From NCBI GenBank assembly GCA_021824855.1, contig JAKAJX010000217.1, positions 1 to 13,523 of the forward strand: a stretch of DNA of 13,523 nt, given 5' to 3'. The stretch comes from Bacteroidota bacterium (GTDB lineage Bacteria; Bacteroidota; Bacteroidia; Chitinophagales; Chitinophagaceae). Numbering within the stretch: position 1 is the first letter of the stretch; the number at the start of each line of letters is the position of its first letter. Positions 6,512 through 13,523 of the stretch are shown piece after piece. The translations under genes and the position numbers were made by a program. The notes beneath the pieces were generated by a model. That model ran no database searches and was not told the origin of the DNA. It saw nothing but the letters and a program-made list of their open reading frames with translations.

Positions 6512-8614
6512 TTATACTTTTCTTGCAATTGCTTTTTGTATTTTTCTTTGTTCATCAATTAGTATAGCTACTGCACTAATTTTATCTTTTGAGGATGTTT
6601 TTTTAATAGGCACTTTAGGTTTTACTTCTTGCAAAGCAGGTTCTTCGGTTTCGGTTGAATCGTTATTTTCTTTATTCATTTGCTGCTGTAAAATTTCATT
6701 TTCTTTTACACGTTTAAGCGAATCGTTTTTTTGCATTTGCATCCGCATTAAATACGGAATTAAATTTTTATTGGCAAATTCTTCCAATTTAGCTTTCCGC
6801 TCAGTTCCGCTAATTGAATCTCGCAAATATTGTTCAACCAAAAAACTGGCAATAGGTGCTGCAGCCCAAGCCCCTTGCCCCGAGTTTTCGCAAATAACGG
6901 CTATGGCAATTTTTGGATTATCGCGTGGGGCAAATGCACCAAAAAAAGAATGATCTTGTTGTTTAACCATTACACCGTTTATTTTGGCAGAATTTTCAAC
7001 TGTTCCGGTTTTACCACACATTACAATACCATCAATTTTAGAAGCAGCCGCCGTTCCATAATCTACCACCGCTTGCATTCCATCTTGTACTGCATCGAAA
7101 ATAGAATCGGGAATATTTTTATCGGTATAATGTTTTGTTTTAAAAGCATCTAACATATTATACTCATCTCCACCTTGAATTGAATCAACAATATGTGGGG
7201 TGTAATACCAGCCCTTATTGGCAATAATTGCCATTACATTGGCTAATTGCAATAAAGTGGTTTGCACTTCGCCTTGACCAATAGCATTTGATATAACATT
7301 ACAGGAATACCATTTTTGACCAAATATTTTTCGGTAATATTTTGAAACGGGAAGATTTCCGGCTTTTTCTGAAGGAATATCAATTCCTAATTTATGCCCT
7401 AACCCGAAAGTATACGCATATTTATTAAATACCGCTAATGCACTATCGGCACCACCATATCGGGGTTGATCGAGAATTCTTTTATATACGGTAGAAAAAT
7501 AGGTATTATCGCTATGTGCAATAGCATTTTTAAAATCGAAAGTGCCTTTATCTAAACATTTGGGTTTGCCGGTACCGCTCCCCTGACACGCTCCATTACA
7601 AGTAACGGTGGTGCGTTCTGTTATTACGCCTTCTGTTAATCCAATAATTCCGGATACAGTTTTAAAAGTTGAACCTGGAGAATATTTATTACCAATTGCC
7701 CTATTATTAAATGGCAATCTTGGATCGAGCAATAATTGGGCGAAATGTTTTTTTCGTTGATTTCCGGTTAAATAATTGGGGTTATACGTAGGTGCACTAA
7801 CCATGCAAAGTATTCCTCCGGTTTTAGGATCAATGGCAACAATACTTCCTACTTTATTATTCATTAATTTTTCACCTAACTTTTGCAATTCTACATCAAT
7901 ACTTGTATATAAATTTTTTCCGGCAACTGCGGCTGTATCAAAAACTCCATTTTCATAAGAGCCTTGAATACGGCTTCTATTATCTTTAATAAAGCGTTGA
8001 ATACCTCTTTGCCCCATTAATATTTTTTCATAGCTGCGTTCTAAGCCGGTCATGCCGGTATAATCGCCTTGTTCATATCCTTCTTCTTTATGGCGGCGTA
8101 AAAAGCTTGTATCTACTTCTGCAATATATCCTAATACATTTGCCCCAATATTATAAGGATAGGCTCTCGATTTTCGTTCACTTAAAATAAAACCCGGAAA
8201 TTTGTACATGTTCTCATACAGCTTTGCATACAACTCTTGTGTAAGCAAAGGTTCAAAAACACTGGGACGAACAGCTGTATTTTTAAAAATGATATCTCGC
8301 ATTCGCCTTTTGTATTCTGTGGTATCTATTTGCAATAATGTACATAAATCTAAAGTATCTGTACCTTTTGTTTCGGAAGGAGTTACAACCAAATCGAACG
8401 ACATGATATTCTCTAAGAGCGGTCTTCTTTTTCTATCAAAAATAATTCCTCTATCCGGATACACGATTTTTCTATAAATGGCATTATTTTCTGCTGCCAA
8501 TTTATATTTAGGCGATAAAATTTGAAGATGTATTAATTGTACAAGAATAATAATAAATATTGAAGTGAATATTACTTGAATAACCCTGCTTCTGTTTTGA
8601 TTAAATACCGGCAT
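6512..8614 (-). CDS. mrdA: Penicillin-binding protein 2, elongasome transpeptidase
   Basis: This class B PBP cross-links peptidoglycan stem peptides during elongation and pairs with RodA. The 700-residue protein has a short cytosolic N-terminus, one membrane anchor (about 11-32), the dimerisation/pedestal region beginning YPDRGIIFDRKRRPL (52-66), and a C-terminal transpeptidase domain. The three active-site motifs are present: nucleophile Ser315 in STFK (315-318), SDN (368-370), and KTG (535-537). TGLERSYEKIL (189-199) is also typical of the family. A Lys/Glu/Gln-rich tail of about 90 residues follows the last conserved segment and ends in a basic stretch. Cysteines at 339, 343 and 353, with His367 just before the SDN motif, could form a metal site. 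The gene lies 95 bases downstream of mreD; that gap holds a hairpin with a T-run and a candidate promoter. Confidence 0.95.
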   Translation of the reverse strand: MPVFNQNRSRVIQVIFTSIFIIILVQLIHLQILSPKYKLAAENNAIYRKIVYPDRGIIFDRKRRPLLENIMSFDLVVTPSETKGTDTLDLCTLLQIDTTEYKRRMRDIIFKNTAVRPSVFEPLLTQELYAKLYENMYKFPGFILSERKSRAYPYNIGANVLGYIAEVDTSFLRRHKEEGYEQGDYTGMTGLERSYEKILMGQRGIQRFIKDNRSRIQGSYENGVFDTAAVAGKNLYTSIDVELQKLGEKLMNNKVGSIVAIDPKTGGILCMVSAPTYNPNYLTGNQRKKHFAQLLLDPRLPFNNRAIGNKYSPGSTFKTVSGIIGLTEGVITERTTVTCNGACQGSGTGKPKCLDKGTFDFKNAIAHSDNTYFSTVYKRILDQPRYGGADSALAVFNKYAYTFGLGHKLGIDIPSEKAGNLPVSKYYRKIFGQKWYSCNVISNAIGQGEVQTTLLQLANVMAIIANKGWYYTPHIVDSIQGGDEYNMLDAFKTKHYTDKNIPDSIFDAVQDGMQAVVDYGTAAASKIDGIVMCGKTGTVENSAKINGVMVKQQDHSFFGAFAPRDNPKIAIAVICENSGQGAWAAAPIASFLVEQYLRDSISGTERKAKLEEFANKNLIPYLMRMQMQKNDSLKRVKENEILQQQMNKENNDSTETEEPALQEVKPKVPIKKTSSKDKISAVAILIDEQRKIQKAIARKV

Positions 8615-8624
8615 AATTTGATAT

Positions 8625-8649
8625 AAAAAATAGCAATAACAAAATTGCT
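8625..8649 (-). terminator. Terminator-like hairpin between mreD and PBP2
   Basis: On the minus strand, AGCAAT (8649-8644), loop TTTGTT and ATTGCT (8637-8632) are followed by A and then six T (8630-8625). The 6-bp stem has only two G-C pairs, so termination is likely partial at most. It ends 10 bases before the PBP2 start codon and could act as an attenuator, or could be chance in AT-rich DNA. Confidence 0.3.
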
Positions 8650-8670
8650 GATAGTTATTTGATGAAACAA
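8640..8670 (-). promoter_or_regulatory. Candidate internal promoter for PBP2-rodA
   Basis: On the minus strand, TTG (8670-8668), a 20-base spacer and CAATTTTG (8647-8640) resemble the -33 and -7 boxes; the -7 box matches 7 of 8 positions to TAnnTTTG. It would start transcription about 18 bases before the PBP2 ATG. It overlaps the hairpin described for this gap. Confidence 0.3.
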
Positions 8671-8709
8671 TATTGCTAACAAAAAACTTATTCAGCTATG
8701 TGTACATGT

Positions 8710-9249
8710 TTATAAATATGCTGCATTAGTTTTAAACTTGGCTTTTCGAAAAAACAACATTTCGGTAACAAAAATTAATAACAAACTAATGGCTGTTGTT
8801 GCAGCCACTTTACCAATAAAAAATATAAAATCGCCAAATTGCAACCACTCTATTAATACCAAATAAAAATGATGAATAAATGTTAGTAGAAAAACATATA
8901 AACTATACGGAGCCCCTCCCATACTTTTAAAAGAGGGTTCAATATAACTTTGCTCGGTTGTTTCTTGAGGAATAAGTAAGTTTAATAAATAGGGCCGTAT
9001 ATATGCTATTAATAAACATGGTGCTGCATGCAAACCGGGAGTTTGTGTAAAATAATCCAACGTTAACCCAAATAAAAAAGCTATTAACAATAATAAAAAC
9101 CTGTTAATGCTAAACGGTAACCATAAAATAAATAGAAAGTATAAATAAGGAGTAACAAACTGATGTAAAGGAGGTATTTCATTTAATACATATCGCTGTA
9201 TTAAAATAAAAAATACAAATCTGAAACTATTTTTTACAATGCTACTCAT
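8710..9249 (-). CDS. mreD: Rod shape-determining membrane protein MreD
   Basis: MreD is a small integral inner-membrane protein of the elongasome. It works with MreC to link MreB filaments to the wall enzymes. At 179 residues it is the usual size. Several hydrophobic segments are visible: about 11-20, 33-62, 77-92, 117-134 and 141-165. The weakly conserved family feature is the segment LIAFLFGLTLDYFTQTPGLHA (55-75), with the Gly/Asp and Gly/His positions typical of MreD. The start codon lies inside the end of mreC (8-base overlap), so the two are probably translationally coupled. Sequence conservation in MreD is low; the call rests on size, topology, the GLTLD segment and the position between mreC and PBP2. 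Confidence 0.9.
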   Translation of the reverse strand: MSSIVKNSFRFVFFILIQRYVLNEIPPLHQFVTPYLYFLFILWLPFSINRFLLLLIAFLFGLTLDYFTQTPGLHAAPCLLIAYIRPYLLNLLIPQETTEQSYIEPSFKSMGGAPYSLYVFLLTFIHHFYLVLIEWLQFGDFIFFIGKVAATTAISLLLIFVTEMLFFRKAKFKTNAAYL

Positions 9250-10096
9250 TGCTTTTTTGCTTAGTGTTTTCTAATTTCATTTGCTCAGCATACTGTATAT
9301 TTTCTATTACATCAACATATTGTAAACTATAAAAATTAGTAGCTGTTTTTATTTTCAGCGTATAAAAATTGGTTGATGGATCGTTGATAATTTCTGTAAT
9401 AGTACCAATAGGCAAATGTGAAGGGAAGTTAGCAGAATAATTACTGGTTACAACAATATCGCCTTTTTGGATATTAGAACTTTTAGGGATATTGCGTAAA
9501 GTTAAATAAGAGGGGTCTACACCATCCCATTCAATACTTCCTGCAACATTATCTTTCTTTAACATGGCACTTACTTTACTATTACGATGCAGCAAACTCA
9601 TTACTCTACTAAAATTTTCGCTTACATCAATTACAACACCCACAATTCCTTCAGGTCCTAATACACTCATTCCTTTTCTTACACCTTGTTTAAACCCTCT
9701 TTCTAATGTTAAATAATTGGTTTGAGAAGAAATGGTGTTGCCTACTACTTTAGCCGGTAAATAATTAAACTTTCGGTATTGTTTTATTGAATCAATTGTA
9801 ACTGTATCTGTAACTAATTTTTTAGTACTATCGGGTGCAATAAAATTGGCTTTTAAGCTATCGCGTAATCTGGCATTTTCTACTGAAAGTTGTCGGTTAA
9901 TTTCTTTTAACGAAAAATAAGTATATACATTACTTAAATTGGCATTTACTTTTCCGGTTAATTCATTGGCTGTGGCAGAAAAAAAAGCTTCGTACGTTTT
10001 ATTGTATTTGCTAAGCATTATAATACACAAAATTTGTAATACAATAAAGCTTACAAAAGTAAAATGCCTACCAATAAATAAGAAAATATTTTTCAT
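9242..10096 (-). CDS. mreC: Rod shape-determining protein MreC
   Basis: MreC is a bitopic membrane protein whose periplasmic domain activates PBP2/RodA and links them to MreB and MreD. The 284-residue protein has a short cytosolic N-terminus, one membrane span (about 12-29), a helical coiled-coil-like stretch (about 53-84, including EINRQLSVENARLRDSL), and the beta-rich MreC domain (about 110-270). Family landmarks in that domain are YLTLERGFKQGVRKGMSVLGPEGIVGVV (128-155), SRVMSLLHRNSKVSAML (163-179), GDIVVTSNYSANFP (212-225) and LPIGTITEI (228-236). It is the second gene of the cluster, 81 bases after mreB, and overlaps mreD by 8 bases. A -7-like box lies in the mreB-mreC gap, so mreC may also have its own transcription start. 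Confidence 0.95.
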   Translation of the reverse strand: MKNIFLFIGRHFTFVSFIVLQILCIIMLSKYNKTYEAFFSATANELTGKVNANLSNVYTYFSLKEINRQLSVENARLRDSLKANFIAPDSTKKLVTDTVTIDSIKQYRKFNYLPAKVVGNTISSQTNYLTLERGFKQGVRKGMSVLGPEGIVGVVIDVSENFSRVMSLLHRNSKVSAMLKKDNVAGSIEWDGVDPSYLTLRNIPKSSNIQKGDIVVTSNYSANFPSHLPIGTITEIINDPSTNFYTLKIKTATNFYSLQYVDVIENIQYAEQMKLENTKQKSNE

Positions 10097-10133
10097 TCAA
10101 AAAACTAAAAGAAAAATCTATAAAGGTACTTTT

Positions 10134-10141
10134 CAAAGTTA
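10134..10141 (-). promoter_or_regulatory. Candidate -7 element upstream of mreC
   Basis: On the minus strand this reads TAACTTTG, an exact TAnnTTTG match, about 38 bases before the mreC ATG. No TTG is found near -33, so it may be weak or coincidental. If real, it would allow mreC-mreD-PBP2-rodA to be expressed separately from mreB. Confidence 0.3.
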
Positions 10142-10177
10142 GTATAAGTAATGATAGATTGTGTTGTAAGATTTTTA

Positions 10178-11203
10178 TTATCGCATAATAAACGGATAAT
10201 GTTGATAATTTTTAAGTGCTAAACCAGTTCCTCTTACTACACTTTTTAAAGGATCATCTGCTATGTGAACGGGCAATTTAATTTTTGCACCCAATCGTTT
10301 ATCTAACCCACGCAACAAAGCACCACCACCGGTTAAATACAAGCCTCTTCTGTAAATATCGGCAGCCAATTCTGGCGGTGTAGTTTCTAAAGCTTTTAAA
10401 ATAGCTTCTTCTATTTTAAAAATACTTTTATCCAATGCTTCTGCTATTTCTTGGTAGCTTACCATAATTTGTTTAGGAATACCCGTAACCAAATCACGTC
10501 CATTAACCGGCAAATCATCCGGTGGGTTATCTAAATCCTTCATAGCAGCACCTACTTGAATTTTTATTTGTTCGGCCGTACGTTCGCCAATTAATAAGCT
10601 ATGGTATCGGCGTAATGCCTCCATAATATCTGCTGTAAATTCATCGCCGGCTATACGAATACTTTGGTCGCAAACAATTCCTGCTAACGCTATAACGGTA
10701 ATACCTGTTGTTCCTCCACCAATATCAATAATCATATTTCCCACAGGTTCTTCAACATCTATTCCTATTCCCAAAGCAGCGGCCATTGGCTCGTGAATCA
10801 TATATACTTCCTTAGCTCCGGCTTGTTCGGCACTATCTCTTACGGCACGTTTCTCTACTTCTGTTATGGAAGAAGGAATACAAATTACCATTCGCCAACT
10901 GGGTGCAATTAATGGTTTTTTAGGATAAATCATTTTAATCATTCCTCTAATCATTAATTCAGCAGCGTTAAAATCGGCAATTACTCCGTCTTTTAATGGC
11001 CTTACCGTTCTAATACTTTCATGTGTTTTTTCGTGCATCAGCAAAGCTTTTTTGCCTACGGCTAACACTTCTTTTGGATTATTACGGTTGAGTGCTACAA
11101 TACTGGGTTCATTTACTACAATTTCATCGTTATGAATGATAAGTGTATTAGCAGTGCCCAAGTCCATTGCAATTTCCTGTGTAAAAAAGTTAAACATTCC
11201 CAT
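10178..11203 (-). CDS. mreB: Actin-like cell-shape protein MreB
   Basis: MreB is the bacterial actin homologue that forms membrane-bound filaments and directs the elongation machinery. The 341-residue protein is of standard length. It has the actin-fold nucleotide-binding motifs: phosphate 1 DLGTANTLI (14-22), phosphate 2 DIGGGTTGI (160-168) and the adenosine motif YLTGGGALLRGL (289-300). PMAAALGIGIDV (139-150) and GDEFTADI (186-193) are also typical. The N-terminal MGMFNFFTQEIAMD should form the membrane-binding hydrophobic segment, and the ATG at 11203 was chosen because it gives this N-terminus. MreB is the first gene of the elongation cluster, behind a promoter-like pair of boxes and a 253-base region without genes that separates it from purD. 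Confidence 0.97.
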   Translation of the reverse strand: MGMFNFFTQEIAMDLGTANTLIIHNDEIVVNEPSIVALNRNNPKEVLAVGKKALLMHEKTHESIRTVRPLKDGVIADFNAAELMIRGMIKMIYPKKPLIAPSWRMVICIPSSITEVEKRAVRDSAEQAGAKEVYMIHEPMAAALGIGIDVEEPVGNMIIDIGGGTTGITVIALAGIVCDQSIRIAGDEFTADIMEALRRYHSLLIGERTAEQIKIQVGAAMKDLDNPPDDLPVNGRDLVTGIPKQIMVSYQEIAEALDKSIFKIEEAILKALETTPPELAADIYRRGLYLTGGGALLRGLDKRLGAKIKLPVHIADDPLKSVVRGTGLALKNYQHYPFIMR

Positions 11204-11237
11204 ATATAAAAAATATCTTTATTTAAGCTAATGCCTG

Positions 11238-11268
11238 CAAAGGTGTATGAAATTAATGGAAATAACAA
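11238..11268 (-). promoter_or_regulatory. Promoter of the mre elongation cluster
   Basis: On the minus strand, TTG (11268-11266), a 20-base spacer and CACCTTTG (11245-11238) match the Bacteroidota -33/-7 arrangement. The -7 box agrees with TAnnTTTG at 7 of 8 positions and is followed by CA. The predicted start lies roughly 25-30 bases before the mreB ATG, a normal leader length. The rest of the gap towards purD shows no second convincing promoter. Confidence 0.5.
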
Positions 11269-11456
11269 GTGCGTAAACCCTTATTTTTCGGGCATTTGCA
11301 CCAATTGTGTTAGTTTACTGACTATAAAATCGGCAATAGTAAATTTTTAAGTTAAAAAATAATCGTGCTTATATTTTAACAATGCTATTTTAATATGCGT
11401 ATTTTGGCTTTGTAAGCAGCTTGTTCTGTTTATTTAATTTGCCATTAAGTATGCAA
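11269..11456. other. AT-rich spacer between purD and the mre promoter
   Basis: No credible coding frame, RNA gene or strong hairpin is seen here. The only structure is a loose A/T-rich inverted repeat near 11350-11380 (a GTTAAAATA-like arm opposite a T-rich arm with two extra bases). It could serve as a poor terminator for purD but is not convincing. Confidence 0.4.
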
Positions 11457-12755
11457 TTATATTTCTGTTTTATTTGCAAACTCGTAGCCAATATCTTTTC
11501 TAAAATACATTCCCTCGAATGAAATGTTATTTAATATTTCTTTAGATATTATTACCGCTTCTTTAATATTTTTACCCGATGCTGTAACTGCCAATACTCT
11601 TCCTCCATTTGTTACAATGCCTTGTTCCGTTTGTTTGGTACCTGCATGAAAAACTATTGAGTTTTTGTTTAATTGCTCTGTTTGCAATCCATTAATTAAT
11701 TTGTTTTTTTCATACTCGCCAGGATATCCGCCACTAACTGCAACCACTGTTGCAAAACTTGCATCGCTAAATGAAATATTTGTATCTGCTAAAGTGCCGT
11801 TATCCATGGCTGCAAATAACGCAACAATATCTGTATTCAATCGGGGCATTACTACTTCTGTTTCCGGATCTCCCATTCTGCAATTATATTCTATCACCAA
11901 TGGTTCATTATTTACATTAATCAATCCAAAAAAAACAAAGCCAAAATATGCTAAATTTTCTTTTGCCAAGCCATCTATAGTTGGTTTAATAATTCTCTCT
12001 TCCACTTTTTGCATAAACAAATCATCAACAAAAGGTATAGGCGTTACACAGCCCATTCCGCCTGTGTTTAAGCCGGTATCGCCTTCTCCAATTCGTTTAT
12101 AATCTTTTGCATGACCAATAATTTGATAATCTTTTCCATCAGTTAAAACAAATACACTTACTTCAATGCCACTTAAAAATTCTTCAATAACTACTTTACT
12201 ACTGGCATCGCCAAATTGTTTGTTAATAATCATCTCTTCAAATGCTTGCAATGCTTCGTTGTGGTTGTTACAAATAACAACTCCTTTGCCTGCGGCTAAT
12301 CCATCGGCTTTTAAAACAATTGGTAAACTATGTTGGGTTATATATTTTTTTCCTTCTTCAAAATTATCTTTCGTAAACTCGGCATACGCAGCAGTTGGTA
12401 TATTATGCCGTTGCATAAATTTTTTCGAGAAAGCTTTACTTCCTTCTAATTGTGCTGCTTCTTTGGAAGGACCAACTACAATTATATTTTTTAAAGCATT
12501 ATCGTTCTTAAAAAAATCGTATATCCCATTTACTAAAGGTTCTTCGGGACCTACTACCACTATATTTATTTGGTTTTCGATACAGAATTTTTTCTGTGCC
12601 TCAAAATCGTTTACAGCTATATTGATATTGGTGCCATGTAAAGCAGTTCCGGTATTGCCCGGAGCAATAAATAATTGATTGCAATGATGGCTTTTTGACA
12701 TTTTCCAAGCCAATGCATGCTCACGGCCACCGCTGCCTAATAATAAAATATTCAT
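11457..12755 (-). CDS. purD: Phosphoribosylamine--glycine ligase (GAR synthetase)
   Basis: PurD catalyses the second step of de novo purine synthesis, joining glycine to 5-phosphoribosylamine with ATP to give glycinamide ribonucleotide, in the cytoplasm. The 432-residue protein has the family's full length. It begins MNILLLGSGGREHALAWK (N-domain). The ATP-grasp domain shows LPIVLKADGLAAGKGVVI (144-161), EEFLSGIEVSVFVLTDG (191-207), GEGDTGLNTGGMGCVTP (223-239) and the metal-binding EYNCRMGDPETE (289-300). The C-domain has FHAGTKQ and NGGRVLAVTA. The frame is open a further 37 codons upstream, but those residues are unlike PurD and cover the promoter boxes, so the ATG at 12755 is taken as the start. 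No other purine gene is adjacent. Confidence 0.97.
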   Translation of the reverse strand: MNILLLGSGGREHALAWKMSKSHHCNQLFIAPGNTGTALHGTNINIAVNDFEAQKKFCIENQINIVVVGPEEPLVNGIYDFFKNDNALKNIIVVGPSKEAAQLEGSKAFSKKFMQRHNIPTAAYAEFTKDNFEEGKKYITQHSLPIVLKADGLAAGKGVVICNNHNEALQAFEEMIINKQFGDASSKVVIEEFLSGIEVSVFVLTDGKDYQIIGHAKDYKRIGEGDTGLNTGGMGCVTPIPFVDDLFMQKVEERIIKPTIDGLAKENLAYFGFVFFGLINVNNEPLVIEYNCRMGDPETEVVMPRLNTDIVALFAAMDNGTLADTNISFSDASFATVVAVSGGYPGEYEKNKLINGLQTEQLNKNSIVFHAGTKQTEQGIVTNGGRVLAVTASGKNIKEAVIISKEILNNISFEGMYFRKDIGYEFANKTEI

Positions 12756-12784
12756 GAAGTAGAAAATTAAATTTAAAAGAAAAG

Positions 12785-12814
12785 CGAAAGTACAATTCTG
12801 ATAATTACCACCAA
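12785..12814 (-). promoter_or_regulatory. Promoter of purD
   Basis: On the minus strand, TTG (12814-12812), a 19-base spacer and TACTTTCG (12792-12785) fit the Bacteroidota pattern, with the -7 box matching 7 of 8 positions of TAnnTTTG. Transcription would begin roughly 25 bases before the chosen ATG at 12755. The -33 end abuts the T-run of the upstream terminator. Confidence 0.45.
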
Positions 12815-12815
12815 C

Positions 12816-12849
12816 AAAAAAGAGCACTCGGTAGGAAATGCTCTTTTTT
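12816..12849 (-). terminator. Intrinsic terminator after the POT transporter gene
   Basis: Arms AAAAAAGAGCA (12816-12826) and TGCTCTTTTTT (12839-12849) are perfect complements around a 12-base loop. On the minus strand the GAGCA/TGCTC core is followed by six T, the classic intrinsic terminator form. It starts about 30 bases after the transporter stop codon and isolates purD from that gene. Confidence 0.85.
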
Positions 12850-12878
12850 GAAATAAGATGAATCAATTTATTAGTGTG

Positions 12879-13523
12879 CTACTTCTCAACTACATAGCTT
12901 TTTTCGGGTAATTTTTTTGAAATTAAAACATACAATACAAGAAATCCGCCTAAAATAGCAACAAAAAGCCAATAATAATCAGCTCCAATAAACTTAGAAA
13001 AAACGCCCTTTCCGGCAATGCTATTATTAACAAATGCAGTAAATAAGTTACCAACTGCAACAGTTAAAAGCCAAATAGCACTCATAGTACTTTTCATAGA
13101 TTTTGGCGATTGGGTATACGCATATTCTAACCCTGTAATAGAAACTAAAACCTCTGCAGCAGATAATATTAAATAGGCTAATATTTGCCACCACACAGAA
13201 GGATGAAGACCATTATCAACCTTTGTTTGAAGGAAAGCAATAATTGTAAACGAAACTCCGGTTAAAAATAATCCTGCACCAATTTTTCTTAATGGCGAAC
13301 ATTTTATTCCTAATTTTTCAAAGAAAGGATAAACACCATAAGTAAACACAGGAATTAATGTTAAAAGAAATAATGGATTTACTGTTTGAATTTGTTCGGG
13401 CAAAAAAGTATATCCAAAAATATTTAAATCAAGCTTTGTTGCTTGCAATACCCACTCAGAAAGGTTTTGATCCCACATAGCCCAAAAGATTGGAATAAAT
13501 GCAAACACCATTAAAACCCTATA
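12879..13523 (-). CDS. POT/PTR-family proton-coupled peptide transporter, C-terminal part
   Basis: The frame is open to the right window edge, so the N-terminal half is missing; about 214 residues are visible. Proton-coupled oligopeptide transporters import di- and tripeptides across the inner membrane. The visible part begins with the family sequence FAFIPIFWAMWDQNLSEWVLQA, which resembles the segment opening the C-terminal helix bundle (FWxxxDQ...WxxQA). It continues through LFLLTLIPVFTYGVYPFFEKLG, LAYLILSAAEVLVSITGLEYAYTQSPKSMKSTMSAIWLL (the conserved E...G.E.AY..SP..M...M.. pattern of POT proteins) and two terminal membrane spans, ending KSYVVEK. The internal Met at 13511 is not the true start, because coding sequence continues upstream of it. 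A substrate other than peptides cannot be excluded from half a protein. Confidence 0.9.
   Translation of the reverse strand, partial: YRVLMVFAFIPIFWAMWDQNLSEWVLQATKLDLNIFGYTFLPEQIQTVNPLFLLTLIPVFTYGVYPFFEKLGIKCSPLRKIGAGLFLTGVSFTIIAFLQTKVDNGLHPSVWWQILAYLILSAAEVLVSITGLEYAYTQSPKSMKSTMSAIWLLTVAVGNLFTAFVNNSIAGKGVFSKFIGADYYWLFVAILGGFLVLYVLISKKLPEKSYVVEK

Noticed and set aside
10115..10160. Inverted repeat AATCTAT / ATAGATT around the mreC upstream box
   Set aside because: Seven A/T-rich base pairs 32 bases apart are expected by chance in such DNA and give no stable hairpin.
11204..11456. Possible small RNA or riboswitch between purD and mreB
   Set aside because: No tRNA-like, purine-riboswitch-like or strongly paired structure could be built by eye, and the leader before mreB is only about 25-30 bases from the predicted start.
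11665..12678. Long open frames on the plus strand opposite purD (145 and 170 codons)
   Set aside because: purD is unmistakable on the minus strand, and the antisense translations have no recognisable domain or start context. They are by-products of purD codon use.
12756..12866. Extension of purD by 37 codons upstream of its ATG
   Set aside because: The family starts at MNILLLGSGGREHA; the extra residues resemble no PurD and the stretch holds the promoter boxes and part of a terminator.

Overview
This AT-rich window fits a Bacteroidota (Bacteroidetes) chromosome, probably near the Chitinophagaceae, though the family placement is inference. The support is: an S46 dipeptidyl-peptidase; the gene order mreB-mreC-mreD-PBP2-rodA; start codons without clear Shine-Dalgarno sequences; and upstream boxes resembling the Bacteroidota promoter (-33 TTG, -7 TAnnTTTG). 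No rRNA, tRNA, CRISPR array, insertion sequence or phage gene was seen, and no gap between genes exceeds about 255 bases.

Left part (1-4391). The window opens inside a plus-strand gene, of which only the C-terminal response-regulator receiver domain is visible. A strong palindromic terminator separates it from a convergent minus-strand gene for a secreted S46 serine peptidase with DPP7-like specificity. Divergent from the peptidase is a compact three-gene plus-strand operon: an ECF sigma factor, a single-span membrane protein built from internal repeats (candidate non-canonical anti-sigma factor), and a small exported Spy/CpxP-like protein with a CxxC pair. This looks like an envelope signalling module and is the least conventional part of the window.

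Middle part (4398-11203, minus strand). This is the complete cell-elongation cluster, transcribed mreB, mreC, mreD, PBP2 (mrdA), rodA, then an MBL-fold hydrolase 27 bases after rodA. MreB filaments, the MreC/MreD membrane link, the RodA glycosyltransferase and the PBP2 transpeptidase together form the rod-complex that builds lateral wall peptidoglycan. A promoter-like element precedes mreB, and weaker candidates precede mreC and PBP2. The hydrolase meets the Spy-like gene tail to tail, with 6 bases between stop codons.

Right part (11457-13523, minus strand). purD (purine biosynthesis) has its own promoter-like box. Upstream of it, behind a clear intrinsic terminator, is the 3' part of a POT-family peptide transporter cut by the window edge.

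Most of the window is core housekeeping DNA. The points worth a second look are the ECF-linked repeat protein and its CxxC partner, the hydrolase at the end of the elongasome cluster, the RodA extracellular insert, and the overlapping promoter and terminator-like elements between genes.
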